A DNA stretch of 64,000 nucleotides from Crystallibacter permensis. Its GTDB lineage: Bacteria; Actinomycetota; Actinomycetes; Actinomycetales; Micrococcaceae. Below are positions 25,786 through 34,084 of this stretch, piece by piece. The stretch lies in contig NZ_JAODLR010000008.1 of assembly GCF_025960875.1 (NCBI RefSeq), positions 1-64,000 of the forward strand, written 5' to 3'. A model generated the notes under the pieces. That model saw only the letters and a program-made list of their open reading frames with translations, searched no databases and had not been told where the DNA came from. The stretch's first letter is position 1; the number at the start of each line of letters is the position of its first letter. The translations under genes and the position numbers were made by a program.

Positions 25786-25802
25786 TCCCAACTAGGTTGG
25801 GA
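25786..25802. promoter_or_regulatory. Palindrome CCCAAC-TAG-GTTGGG
   Basis: TCCCAAC (25786-25792) and GTTGGGA (25796-25802) flank a 3-nt centre, 44 bp after the GntR stop and 35 bp ahead of the HsdR-N start. There is no U tract, so it could be an operator of the nuclease gene or part of a weak terminator. Confidence 0.3.
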
Positions 25803-25836
25803 GGGTCATCGAGGTCACAACTTCTCTGGGGGAATC

Positions 25837-26940
25837 ATGCAGTTGTCAGAACGGCTTGCAGCTTTGGCGGCAAAGATAAAGCAGCAGCGCGGAATCATTG
25901 AGACGGAGGAAGCCACGAAAAACGCCTTCGTGATGCCTTTCATCTCGACGGTCCTCGGATACGACGTGTTCAACCCTCTCGAAGTTGTTCCCGAGTTCAC
26001 TGCCGACGTTGGGATAAAGAAGGGGGAGAAGATCGACTATGCCATCGTCCGCGATGGGGAAGTCCAGATTCTGATCGAGTGCAAGCGATCGCTCGGCGAC
26101 CTGCGTATTGAACATGCCTCCCAACTGTTCCGCTACTTTGCCGCAACCAATGCTCGCATCGCCATCCTGACTAACGGCGAGGTCTACCAGTTCTACACTG
26201 ACCTCGATGCGCCAAACCGGATGGACGCAAAGCCCTTCTTGATTTTGGATCTCAATGACGTCGACGAAACCCTGATTCCAGAGATCATGAAGCTCTCGAA
26301 GGATGTCTTCGATCTGGATTCAATTATTAGCGCCGCAGAGGAGCTCAAGTACATCGGCCAGCTGAAGCGAGCGATCGCCGCACAGTTCCAGTCTCCAGAG
26401 GATGACTGGGTCAAATTCCTGACGGCGAAGGTCTATGAGGGAGCCTTCACTCAGCGAGTACGCGAGCAGTTCACGGGCCTTGTCGTGAAGGCGACGCGGC
26501 AGTTCCTCAGTGATCAAGTGAATGACCGGCTCAAAGCTGCGTTGGGTGAATCGTCGATTCCGGCAGTTACTGACGCTACGCTCGCGGCAACTGTCACCAG
26601 CGAGAAGCCAGTGGAAGACGACCTGGCCCAAGACGGTGTCGACACGACCATAGAGGAGTTGGAAGGCTTTCAGATTGTCCGCGCCATTGTCTGCAGCGAC
26701 GTGAAGCCGAACCGGATTGTTCATCGGGATGCGAAGTCCTACTTCGCGGTTCTGCTCGATGACAACAATCGAAAGCCGATTGCAAGGCTGCACTTCAACC
26801 GGAGCCAGAAATACCTGGGCGTTTTCGGGTCTGACAAGACCGAAACGCGTCATCCCATCAGCTCCCTTGATGAGATTTACGAATACGCCGACCAGTTGCG
26901 AGAAACAGTCCGCCAGCATGAGGGTCAGGCCGCAGCTTAG
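25837..26940 (+). CDS. Orphan type I restriction HsdR-N domain protein
   Basis: A 367-residue protein whose first ~150 residues match the type I restriction R-subunit N-terminal nuclease domain. Catalytic elements are readable as KKGEKIDYAIV (Asp) and VQILIECKRS (Glu-x-Lys), the PD-(D/E)XK core. No helicase domain follows, and no HsdM or HsdS gene is adjacent. The C-terminal ~100 residues (IVRAIVCSDVKPNRIVHRDAKS onward) form a separate conserved-looking domain. The ATG at 25837 follows TGGGGGAATC. Codon use is less GC-rich than in neighbours. It may be a stand-alone defence nuclease; the function is unproven. Confidence 0.8.
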   Translation: MQLSERLAALAAKIKQQRGIIETEEATKNAFVMPFISTVLGYDVFNPLEVVPEFTADVGIKKGEKIDYAIVRDGEVQILIECKRSLGDLRIEHASQLFRYFAATNARIAILTNGEVYQFYTDLDAPNRMDAKPFLILDLNDVDETLIPEIMKLSKDVFDLDSIISAAEELKYIGQLKRAIAAQFQSPEDDWVKFLTAKVYEGAFTQRVREQFTGLVVKATRQFLSDQVNDRLKAALGESSIPAVTDATLAATVTSEKPVEDDLAQDGVDTTIEELEGFQIVRAIVCSDVKPNRIVHRDAKSYFAVLLDDNNRKPIARLHFNRSQKYLGVFGSDKTETRHPISSLDEIYEYADQLRETVRQHEGQAAA

Positions 26941-27097
26941 CGTCTGGTCTTTTTTCCAAGCCCAGCAGAACTTCGGCGCTGGTAGACAAGGGGCCTGCCG
27001 GGAAACACAAGACGGTGCACTGTGGTCCAAGGCACAGTAGGGAGTGAGTGACTACTACGCCGGAGTCAGACCGGCGCCGGATGAACAGGAGACGTCG

Positions 27098-28537
27098 ATG
27101 TCGGCACAGACCGAGACCCAGAGCACCGCCTTCCAGACTTACCAGGACCTGCTGGTCGCAATCGCGCCGGCAGGGGAGTCCCGGCCGATCAAGGATCCGG
27201 CCACGGGCGAAGTCGTCGCCGAAGCCCCCGTCCACACCACCGCTGATCTGGAGGCAGCCGTTGCTGCCGCCCGTGCCGCGCAGCCGGAGTGGGCTGCGCT
27301 GGGCCACGAGAAGCGCAGCGAGTACCTGAACAAGGCCGCGGACGCCATCGAGGCTTCAGCCGAAGCGCTCGCGGAGCTGCTCTCGCGCGAGCAGGGCAAG
27401 CCGCTGAACGGCCCGAACGCGCGCTTCGAGGTCGGTGCCTGCGCGGCCTGGCTGCGCGCCACGGCGTCGTTCGTCCTGGAGCCCGAGGTCGTGGTGGACG
27501 ACGGCGAAAGCCATGCCGAGGTGCACTACCGCCCGCTAGGCGTCGTCGGTGCCATCGGCCCGTGGAACTGGCCGATGATGATCAGCGTCTGGCAGATCGC
27601 GCCCTCGCTGCGCATGGGTAACACCGTGGTGGTGAAGCCGTCCGAATACACGCCGCTGAGCGTGCTGGCGCTCGCCGCGGTGATCAACCAGGCGCTGCCG
27701 GCGGACCTGCTGCACGTGGTCTCCGGCGGCCGCGAGGTCGGCGAGGCACTGGCCTCGCACCCGGAGATCGACAAGGTGATGTTCACCGGCTCCACCGCCA
27801 CGGGCAAGGCCATCATCCGCTCCTCCGCGGACACCGTGAAGCGGCTGACCCTGGAGCTCGGCGGCAACGACGCGGGCATCGTGCTCGAGGACGCCGACCC
27901 CAAGGCCATCGCGCAGGACCTGTTCTGGGGCGCATTCATCAACACCGGCCAGACCTGCGCCGCGCTCAAGCGCCTCTACGTCCACGACTCGCTCTACGAC
28001 CAGGTCTGCGAGGAGTTGGTGGAGGTCGCCAAGGCCATGCCGATGGGTGTGGGGCTGGACGAGAACAACGTGCTGGGCCCGCTGCAGAACAAGGCCCAGT
28101 TCGACATCGTCGCGGACCTGGTCCAGAAGGCGAAGGACGGCGGGGCCAAGGTTCTTACCGGCGGCAACCCGGAGGCCGGCCAGCCCGGCTACTTCTACCC
28201 GACCACCCTGGTCGCGGAAATCGACAACGACAACCCGCTGGTGGCCCAGGAACAGTTCGGCCCGGCCCTGCCGATCATCCGCTACAACAGCGTCGACGAG
28301 GCAGTCAGCATGGCCAACGGGCTCGACGTCGGCCTCGGCGCCTCGGTCTGGTCCTCCGACCCGGCCAAGGCCCGCGAAGTCGCCGCCCGGATCGAGGCCG
28401 GCACGGTCTGGATCAACAAGCACGGCGCCGTTGACCCGCGCGTCCCGTTCGGCGGCGCCAAGCAGTCCGGCTACGGCCTCGAATTCGGCATCGCCGGCCT
28501 CAAGGCCCTGGGCACTCCGCAGGTGATCAGCCAGTGA
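27098..28537 (+). CDS. NAD(P)-dependent aldehyde dehydrogenase
   Basis: A 479-residue ALDH-superfamily enzyme. The catalytic cysteine is in NTGQTCAALKR and the general-base glutamate in LTLELGGND. PWNWPMM and KPSEYTPLS supply the cofactor pocket. The ATG at 27098 follows CAGGAGACG; an upstream in-frame GTG at 27044 is unlikely. Its stop overlaps the next start (GTGA), so it is translationally coupled to a GMC alcohol dehydrogenase. Together they could oxidise an alcohol to an acid through the aldehyde, in the style of choline to betaine, but the aldehyde is not known. Confidence 0.92.
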   Translation: MSAQTETQSTAFQTYQDLLVAIAPAGESRPIKDPATGEVVAEAPVHTTADLEAAVAAARAAQPEWAALGHEKRSEYLNKAADAIEASAEALAELLSREQGKPLNGPNARFEVGACAAWLRATASFVLEPEVVVDDGESHAEVHYRPLGVVGAIGPWNWPMMISVWQIAPSLRMGNTVVVKPSEYTPLSVLALAAVINQALPADLLHVVSGGREVGEALASHPEIDKVMFTGSTATGKAIIRSSADTVKRLTLELGGNDAGIVLEDADPKAIAQDLFWGAFINTGQTCAALKRLYVHDSLYDQVCEELVEVAKAMPMGVGLDENNVLGPLQNKAQFDIVADLVQKAKDGGAKVLTGGNPEAGQPGYFYPTTLVAEIDNDNPLVAQEQFGPALPIIRYNSVDEAVSMANGLDVGLGASVWSSDPAKAREVAARIEAGTVWINKHGAVDPRVPFGGAKQSGYGLEFGIAGLKALGTPQVISQ

Positions 28538-30108
28538 ACGCGCAGGAGTTCGACTACATCGTTGTCGGTGCAGGCTCGGCGGGCAATGTCATCGCCCGTC
28601 GCCTGCTCGACGCGGGCAAGCGCATCGCCGTCCTCGAGGCTGGCGATGATGACACCAATCCCAACATCGCGCACCTCTACAACCTCGGCGCCCTCTGGCA
28701 CAGCCCGCAGGACTGGGACTACCAGACCACCGAGCAGCAGGGATGTTCCGGGCGGCAGCTCCACCTGCCACGCGGGAAGGTGATGGGCGGCTCACACGCC
28801 CTGAACGCCACCATCTGGGTCCGCGGCGCCAAGCAGGACTACGACACGTGGGCCTACCTGGGCTGCCCCGGCTGGTCCTGGGAGGACGTGCTGCCGGTGT
28901 TCAAAACCATTGAAAAGTACGACGGCGGGGCCTCCGAAACGCGTGGCGACTCGGGTCTGCTTGATGTCACCCAGGATTTCCCGCGCAATCCCATCCAGGA
29001 AGCAATGCTGGAAGGAGCGGTGGAAACGGGCATCAAGCTCAACGAGGACTACAACTCCGGCGACGTCGAGGGTGTGTCCCGGATGCAGCTCAACGTCCGC
29101 GCCGGGAAGCGCTTCAACACTTGGCATGCCTACCTCAAGCCCGTGGTCGACAACGCCAACCTCACGCTGCTCACCGGCGCGCACGTCCGCCGGCTGATCG
29201 TCGAGGACGGCACGGTTGCCGGCGTCGAGTTCGAGCATGACGGCGAAACCAAGACGCTGCGGGCACCGGAGACCATCCTGTCCGCCGGTGCCATCAACTC
29301 GGCCGAATTGCTGCTGCGCTCGGGGATCGGACCGGCCGACGAACTGCGCGAAGCCGGCGTCCGCCCGGTGCACGATCTGCCCGGCGTGGGGAAGAACCTG
29401 CAGGACCATCTGCTCTCCCCGGTGGTCTTCACCACGAGCAAGCCGGTGCCGGCTTCGGAAGTGGCCCCGGCGGAGGTGCACTTCTTCGCGAAGAGCAGCC
29501 CGGATCTGGCCGTGCCCGATACCCAGCCGATCTTCTTCTCGGTGCCCATGTACTCGCAGGGCTACGGGAAGGGCGAGATGACCGGGCCGGAGAACGGCTT
29601 CTCGATGCTCGGCGGGCTCGTGCGGCCGCAGAGCCGTGGCGAAATCCGGCTCACCGGGCCGAAAGCCAGCGATCCGATCACCATCGACCTCGGCGCCCTG
29701 TCGGAACAGGCCGACGTCGACGCCCTGGTTGCATCGGTCCGGCAGTGCCGGGAGATCGGACGCAGTTCGGCGCTGGCAGACTGGGGCGCGGAGGAACTCC
29801 ATCCCGGCCCGGAGGTCTCAGACAGCGACGAGGACCTGGAGCAGTACGTGCGCGATTCCGTGGTGACCTACCACCACCAGGTCGGTACTTGCCGGATGGG
29901 GCTGGACCAGGACGCGGTGGTGGATCCGCGCACGCTCAAGGTGCATGGACTCAACGGCTTGCGGATCGCGGATGCGTCCATCATGCCGCTGGTGCCCACC
30001 GGCAATACCAACGCCCCGACGATCATGATCGGCGAACGCGCCGCGGCACTGCTGGTGAGCGAGGCAGCCACCGTGACCGATGAGGCCGCAACAGTCCCTG
30101 CCGGATAG
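28534..30108 (+). CDS. GMC-family FAD-dependent alcohol/choline dehydrogenase
   Basis: A 524-residue glucose-methanol-choline oxidoreductase. The N-terminal FAD motif is VVGAGSAGNVIA (residues 9-20). GMC signature 1 appears as HLPRGKVMGGSHALNATIWVRG, signature 2 as GAINSAELLLRSGIGP, and the C-terminal catalytic histidine lies in YHHQVGTCRMG. The start is GTG 28534, overlapping the aldehyde dehydrogenase stop by four bases. Choline dehydrogenase (BetA-like) is the commonest label, but plant-alcohol or polyol dehydrogenases of this family cannot be excluded. Confidence 0.9.
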   Translation: MNAQEFDYIVVGAGSAGNVIARRLLDAGKRIAVLEAGDDDTNPNIAHLYNLGALWHSPQDWDYQTTEQQGCSGRQLHLPRGKVMGGSHALNATIWVRGAKQDYDTWAYLGCPGWSWEDVLPVFKTIEKYDGGASETRGDSGLLDVTQDFPRNPIQEAMLEGAVETGIKLNEDYNSGDVEGVSRMQLNVRAGKRFNTWHAYLKPVVDNANLTLLTGAHVRRLIVEDGTVAGVEFEHDGETKTLRAPETILSAGAINSAELLLRSGIGPADELREAGVRPVHDLPGVGKNLQDHLLSPVVFTTSKPVPASEVAPAEVHFFAKSSPDLAVPDTQPIFFSVPMYSQGYGKGEMTGPENGFSMLGGLVRPQSRGEIRLTGPKASDPITIDLGALSEQADVDALVASVRQCREIGRSSALADWGAEELHPGPEVSDSDEDLEQYVRDSVVTYHHQVGTCRMGLDQDAVVDPRTLKVHGLNGLRIADASIMPLVPTGNTNAPTIMIGERAAALLVSEAATVTDEAATVPAG

Positions 30109-30115
30109 GTGCACC

Positions 30116-30151
30116 GCAACCCTCCGCCGTCGTTAGCCAGCGGAGGGTTGC
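30116..30151. terminator. Bidirectional terminator hairpin
   Basis: A perfect 12-bp stem GCAACCCTCCGC (30116-30127) / GCGGAGGGTTGC (30140-30151) lies between two convergent genes. The dispersed CCGCCGTCGTT motif (30124-30134) forms the loop side. A short TTGCG follows on the plus strand. Confidence 0.75.
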
Positions 30152-30184
30152 TTGCGTCCGGCCGCACACCGGCGACCGTGGTGA

Positions 30185-31246
30185 TCATTCGTTTGGGTTC
30201 ACCAGGATCTTCACGTGTTCCTCGTTGTTGTTGATGAGCTGCTCGAAGCCGCCGGTGATGAGTTCGTCCAGCGGAATCTTGGCGGTGATGAACGGGGCCA
30301 GGTCGAGCTTGCCCTCCTGCACCAACTTGATGGTGCTGGAGTGGTCATTGGCATAGCCGATCGTGCCGCGCAGGTCGATCTCCTTGAGCACCAGGGAAGG
30401 CATGTCCACCTCGGGCTTGTGGCCCCAGATCGAGACGTTGACGATGACGCCGCCGGGCCGAACGGCGTCCATCAGCATGTCCAGGACCACCGGAACGGAA
30501 CTGCACTCGAAGCCGACATCCGCGCCCTTGCCGCCGGTCAGCTCCCGGACCTTCGCCGCGACGTCGCCTTCCCGCGGGTCGAACACCTGATCCGCCACAC
30601 CGGTGTCCCGGGCCATCTTCTTGCGGGCCTCGCTGAGTTCCGAGATGTAGACGGTCAGGCCGGAGGCTTTGAGCACGCCGGCGGTCAGCAAACCGATGGG
30701 ACCCGCACCGCCGACAATGGCGATGTCGCCGGACTTCGCCTGGCTGCGGACAAAGGCATGATGTCCCACAGACAGCGGTTCGATCAGGGCAGCCTGATCC
30801 AAGGGAATGTCCCCGATCGGGTGGACCCAGCGCCGCTCGACCACGATCTTCTCGGACAGCCCGCCGCCCCGGCCGCCCAGCCCGATGAAGTTCATGTCCT
30901 TGGACAGCTGGTACTCCTCCCCGGGACCGGTGTCGACGTCGTCGTGGATGATGTAGGGCTCGACGACGACGTTCTGGCCCACTTCCAGGTCACTCACACC
31001 GTCCCCGAGGGCGGTGATGGTGCCGGAGAATTCGTGTCCCATGGTCACCGGCGCCTCTTCACCGGAGATGGGATGCGGAGAGCCCTTGGGCGGAATGAAG
31101 ATCGGCCCCTCGAGATACTCGTGCAGGTCGGTGCCGCAGATGCCACACCAGGCCACGTCAATGGCGACGGTTCCGGGCTTGAGCTCCGGTTCCGGAATGT
31201 CCTCGATCCGGATATCCCTCTGATCGTAGTAGCGTGCAGCCTTCAT
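30185..31246 (-). CDS. Zinc-dependent medium-chain dehydrogenase, 2,3-butanediol / sorbitol dehydrogenase type
   Basis: A 353-residue MDR enzyme. The catalytic zinc site is CGICGTDLHEY with GHEFSG (Cys, His, Glu), and VGGAGPIG is the NAD Rossmann motif. An insert between the zinc motifs (PPKGSPHPISGEEAP) is typical of (R,R)-butanediol dehydrogenase-like proteins. The usual four-cysteine structural-zinc loop is missing; the region reads VEPYIIHDDVDTGPGEEYQLSKDMNF, so only the catalytic zinc is expected. The start is ATG 31246. It is a single gene, convergent with the GMC dehydrogenase. Confidence 0.85.
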   Translation of the reverse strand: MKAARYYDQRDIRIEDIPEPELKPGTVAIDVAWCGICGTDLHEYLEGPIFIPPKGSPHPISGEEAPVTMGHEFSGTITALGDGVSDLEVGQNVVVEPYIIHDDVDTGPGEEYQLSKDMNFIGLGGRGGGLSEKIVVERRWVHPIGDIPLDQAALIEPLSVGHHAFVRSQAKSGDIAIVGGAGPIGLLTAGVLKASGLTVYISELSEARKKMARDTGVADQVFDPREGDVAAKVRELTGGKGADVGFECSSVPVVLDMLMDAVRPGGVIVNVSIWGHKPEVDMPSLVLKEIDLRGTIGYANDHSSTIKLVQEGKLDLAPFITAKIPLDELITGGFEQLINNNEEHVKILVNPNE

Positions 31247-31305
31247 GGCAGACCTCTTTCTCACGACGTCGGAAACCTCAGCCTACTGATGATCAGGGAC
31301 ATTTT

Positions 31306-31345
31306 GAATGGCCGGCCGAAGGGGGGAATGGCCGGCCGAAGGGGG
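31306..31345. repeat. Tandem duplication of a 20-bp unit
   Basis: GAATGGCCGGCCGAAGGGGG occurs twice in perfect tandem (31306-31325, 31326-31345). The unit contains the palindrome GGCCGGCC followed by a G run. It lies between the alcohol dehydrogenase promoter side and the end of the TRIC gene. Confidence 0.9.
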
Positions 31346-31373
31346 GAAGCGCGGCGCCGCTGGACGAGGCTGC

Positions 31374-32009
31374 TTAGTCCATGGCGGGCCCGACGTCTTT
31401 GGCCCCGCCCGCGAGCGGAACCCGCCAATCGAACCTCAGCGACAGCACCCGCAATCCGAAAACGAGGGCAGCGATAGCGGTCCCCGTGTAGGCGTTGAAC
31501 CAGCCCAGGTGGGAGAACAGGGTGACCAGTGAAGCGCCGAGCATGGCCGGCACGGCGTACACACCGTGGGGGTTGAAGATCTGGGGCACTTCGTTGGCCA
31601 CCACGTCGCGCAGCACGCCGCCGCCCACCGCCGTCGTAATTCCGAGCACTGCGGAAGTCACCGGACCCATGCCGGATTCCAGGGCCTTCAGCGTGCCGGT
31701 GACGCAGAACAGGGCCAGCCCGCCGGCGTCGAAAATAAGCAGTGTCCGTCGGAACCGTTGCACACCGAGCACATGGAAGTACACCACGACGGCGGCCAGG
31801 ACGGGGGCGAGCAGGTAGATCGGTTCGACGAAGGCTGTCGGCACGGACTGGGAGATGATCAGGTCGCGGATGACGCCGCCGCCGAGCCCCACCAGGGATC
31901 CGAGCAGCAGGGAACCGACAATGTCGAAGTTCCGGCGGGCGGCCAAGAGGCAGCCGGACATGGCAAAGAAGAACGTGCCGAAAAGATCCAGTATCAGCAG
32001 GATGTCCAC
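31374..32009 (-). CDS. Trimeric intracellular cation channel (TRIC/UPF0126) family protein
   Basis: A 211-residue membrane protein with about seven hydrophobic helices arranged as an internal repeat. The two glycine-rich hallmarks GLGGGVIRD and AVGGGVLRD mark equivalent positions in each half and are diagnostic for the YadS/TRIC fold. Prokaryotic members form homotrimeric monovalent-cation channels. It lies 18 bp after the M20 amidohydrolase and is probably cotranscribed with it. Confidence 0.9.
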   Translation of the reverse strand: MDILLILDLFGTFFFAMSGCLLAARRNFDIVGSLLLGSLVGLGGGVIRDLIISQSVPTAFVEPIYLLAPVLAAVVVYFHVLGVQRFRRTLLIFDAGGLALFCVTGTLKALESGMGPVTSAVLGITTAVGGGVLRDVVANEVPQIFNPHGVYAVPAMLGASLVTLFSHLGWFNAYTGTAIAALVFGLRVLSLRFDWRVPLAGGAKDVGPAMD

Positions 32010-32027
32010 GGCTGCACCCCTTGCTGC

Positions 32028-33251
32028 CTAACGTTCAAGACCGACCTTGGACAGGATTGCCGCAACGGCGGCGCGGGCACCGGTCGAGAGCGTCGGTTCC
32101 ATTACCGGGGCGAAGAGCGGCGAATGGTTGACCGGGACGCGCTCGGCGGCCAGGGTTTCCGCCGGATGGCCGCCGAAGAACCAGTAGACGGAAGGAACAG
32201 CGATGGGTTCAACCAGGTTGCCGAAGTCTTCCGAGGCCATCACGGGTTCGCCCTCGATGACGTTTTCCTCGCCGAGTTCCTGCCGCAGCGCCTTGACGAC
32301 GTCGTCGGTTGCCTCTTGGTCATTGGAGTTCGGCGGGAAGGAGTAGAGCTCCTCGATGGTTGGTTCGGGCGCGTTGGACGCATCGGCCTCCGCTTTGATG
32401 ATGCGCCGCAGCGCGCCGAGCACAGTGGCGCGCACCGTCTCGTCGAAGGTGCGGACGTTGAGGGTGAATTCGGCGCTGGCGGGAATGATGTTTTCCTTCA
32501 GCCCGCCGTGGAAGGTGCCGACGGTGACCACGGCCGGGCGGCGGGGATCCACCTCGCGGGACACGATCGTCTGGATGCGGGTGATGATGTGGGCGCCGAG
32601 CACGATGGGGTCGATGGAGTCCTGCGGCTGGGAGCCGTGGGACTGCCGGCCATGCAGGGTGACCTTCCAGGAATCCGCCTGAGTCATGGGGTGGCCGTGC
32701 ACGTACTGGACGGTGCCCGCCAGCCCCGGCATGACATGCTGGCCGAAGATGACCTCCGGCTTCGGCGCCTTCGCCCACAGGCTGTCCTCGACCATCGCCT
32801 TGGCGCCGGCCGCGGTTTCCTCGCCGGGCTGGAAAATGAACACGATGGTTCCTGCCCAACGGTCCTTGGCGCCAGCGAGCAACTGCGCGGCCGTCAACAG
32901 GGCGGCGGCGTGGGCGTCGTGGCCGCAGCCGTGCATGACGGGAACTTCTGTGCCGTCGGCCAGGGTGCCGGTAGCGGTGCTGGCATAGGGCAGGCCGGTG
33001 TCTTCCTTGATCGGCAGCGCGTCGATGTCGGCGCGGAACGCGACCACCGGTCCTTCGCCGTTGCGCAACACACCGACCACTCCCGTGCCGCCGCAGCTGA
33101 AAGTGTCGAGCCCGCATTGCTTCAACTCGGCCTGTACCAGCGCGGCGGTCCGGTGCTCCTGCATGGAGAGTTCGGGATTGGCATGCAGCTGGCGGTAGAG
33201 GTCATGCATGCGGGCGCGCTGCTCGTCGGTCAGCAGGACGGGTGCTGGCAT
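32028..33251 (-). CDS. M20-family metal-dependent amidohydrolase
   Basis: A 407-residue cytosolic di-metal hydrolase related to IAA-amino acid hydrolase, hippuricase and N-acyl amino acid amidohydrolase. It shows AFRADIDALPI, the metal-binding VMHGCGHDAH, and EETAAGAKAM with the catalytic Glu. A dimerisation insert follows. GAGGAAACA ahead of ATG 33251 fixes the start. It would release free acids or amino acids from N-acyl conjugates. It is followed by the TRIC gene. Confidence 0.9.
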   Translation of the reverse strand: MPAPVLLTDEQRARMHDLYRQLHANPELSMQEHRTAALVQAELKQCGLDTFSCGGTGVVGVLRNGEGPVVAFRADIDALPIKEDTGLPYASTATGTLADGTEVPVMHGCGHDAHAAALLTAAQLLAGAKDRWAGTIVFIFQPGEETAAGAKAMVEDSLWAKAPKPEVIFGQHVMPGLAGTVQYVHGHPMTQADSWKVTLHGRQSHGSQPQDSIDPIVLGAHIITRIQTIVSREVDPRRPAVVTVGTFHGGLKENIIPASAEFTLNVRTFDETVRATVLGALRRIIKAEADASNAPEPTIEELYSFPPNSNDQEATDDVVKALRQELGEENVIEGEPVMASEDFGNLVEPIAVPSVYWFFGGHPAETLAAERVPVNHSPLFAPVMEPTLSTGARAAVAAILSKVGLER

Positions 33252-33440
33252 TGTTTCCTCGTTTTCTTCAGGCGTTTCCACGGCAGTTGGCGGCTGCGCA
33301 AGATGCCTGCACCCAAGCGGAGGGCGCAATTCGTCTCATCGTAACAACGGCCCGGAAGGTGACGGCACCATTACTGGCCAGTTCGCGTTCAGGGCGCTCG
33401 GCCGTGGCCAAGAGCTGTCCCGGAAGGGGGCTGCGCCGGA

Positions 33441-33854
33441 TCACGCTTGCCGCGTGCGCCACGCCCAAACCACGAGTGGAACTTGCAGCGGCAGCCGGAG
33501 GCTGTGGATGATGCGTGCCTGCTTGGTGCCCTCAGTTCCGAACGCGCGCTTTAAGGCGCTGAGATGTCCGGCGGTGAAACCGGCGAACATCACTGCCGTG
33601 CAGATGCCGGCGGCGCGCCTGGTCTGCGGGAGCAACAGCCCGGCGGCGGCTGCGAATTCCAGCGCTCCGCTGATTTGCACCCAGCCATCGCGGGTGAGCG
33701 GCCCCGAGGCAGTGGTGATGGCCGCCGGAACGACGGGATAGTAGAAAGCAGGCCTGGCGAAGTGGTTGGCGGCGCTGGTGGCAAGCAGTGCGGCCAGGCC
33801 GACCGCCCCGGCTGGGAGCTTGGCGGCCGCCATGGAGTTCGACGTTGGCGTCAT
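33441..33854 (-). CDS. DoxX-like membrane protein
   Basis: A 137-residue small membrane protein with four hydrophobic helices, including [24 protein letters not shown] and a C-terminal basic end. It resembles the DoxX/DUF4267 type of proteins. Such proteins are linked to redox or thiol stress in some bacteria; no function can be assigned here. The start is ATG 33854, with an alternative at 33833. It is divergent from the GH13 enzyme. Confidence 0.7.
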   Translation of the reverse strand: MTPTSNSMAAAKLPAGAVGLAALLATSAANHFARPAFYYPVVPAAITTASGPLTRDGWVQISGALEFAAAAGLLLPQTRRAAGICTAVMFAGFTAGHLSALKRAFGTEGTKQARIIHSLRLPLQVPLVVWAWRTRQA

Positions 33855-33883
33855 CTCCACACTGTACGTTGAGCCCGGCCGGG

Positions 33884-33922
33884 CGCCGCCGTCGTTATTT
33901 CCTCACAACGACGACGGCGGCG
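33884..33922. repeat. Inverted copies of the GACGGCGG element in a divergent intergenic region
   Basis: CGCCGCCGTCGTT (33884-33896) faces AACGACGACGGCGGCG (33907-33922), nearly perfect complements except for one extra ACG, with a 10-nt spacer. It lies between two divergent genes (DoxX and GH13), so it is not simply a terminator. The rest of 33855-34084 contains no gene that I can support. Confidence 0.6.
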
Positions 33923-34084
33923 GGTGGGTTTGTGTCAGTACCTGCGGACATTACGCAGCCACGCCGCCGTTTTGTCCGTTGCACGCCCTATTGCGGAGGT
34001 GCACTGGTCTGGTTTCCCTGCGTCTGGCAGTGTGGAAGGAGTCAGTACTGGCCGGTGCCTGCAGATGATCAAGGAGATATCTCG

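Noticed and set aside
27536-28423. 295-codon minus-strand frame opposite the aldehyde dehydrogenase
   Set aside because: The opposite strand carries all ALDH motifs; this frame is compositionally a mirror of it.
31566-33344. 592-codon plus-strand frame opposite TRIC and M20 genes
   Set aside because: It runs antisense across two well-identified genes and has no recognisable domain.
33884-33922. Inverted GACGGCGG elements as a terminator
   Set aside because: They lie between two divergent gene starts, where a terminator makes little sense, and lack a U tract; listed as a repeat instead.
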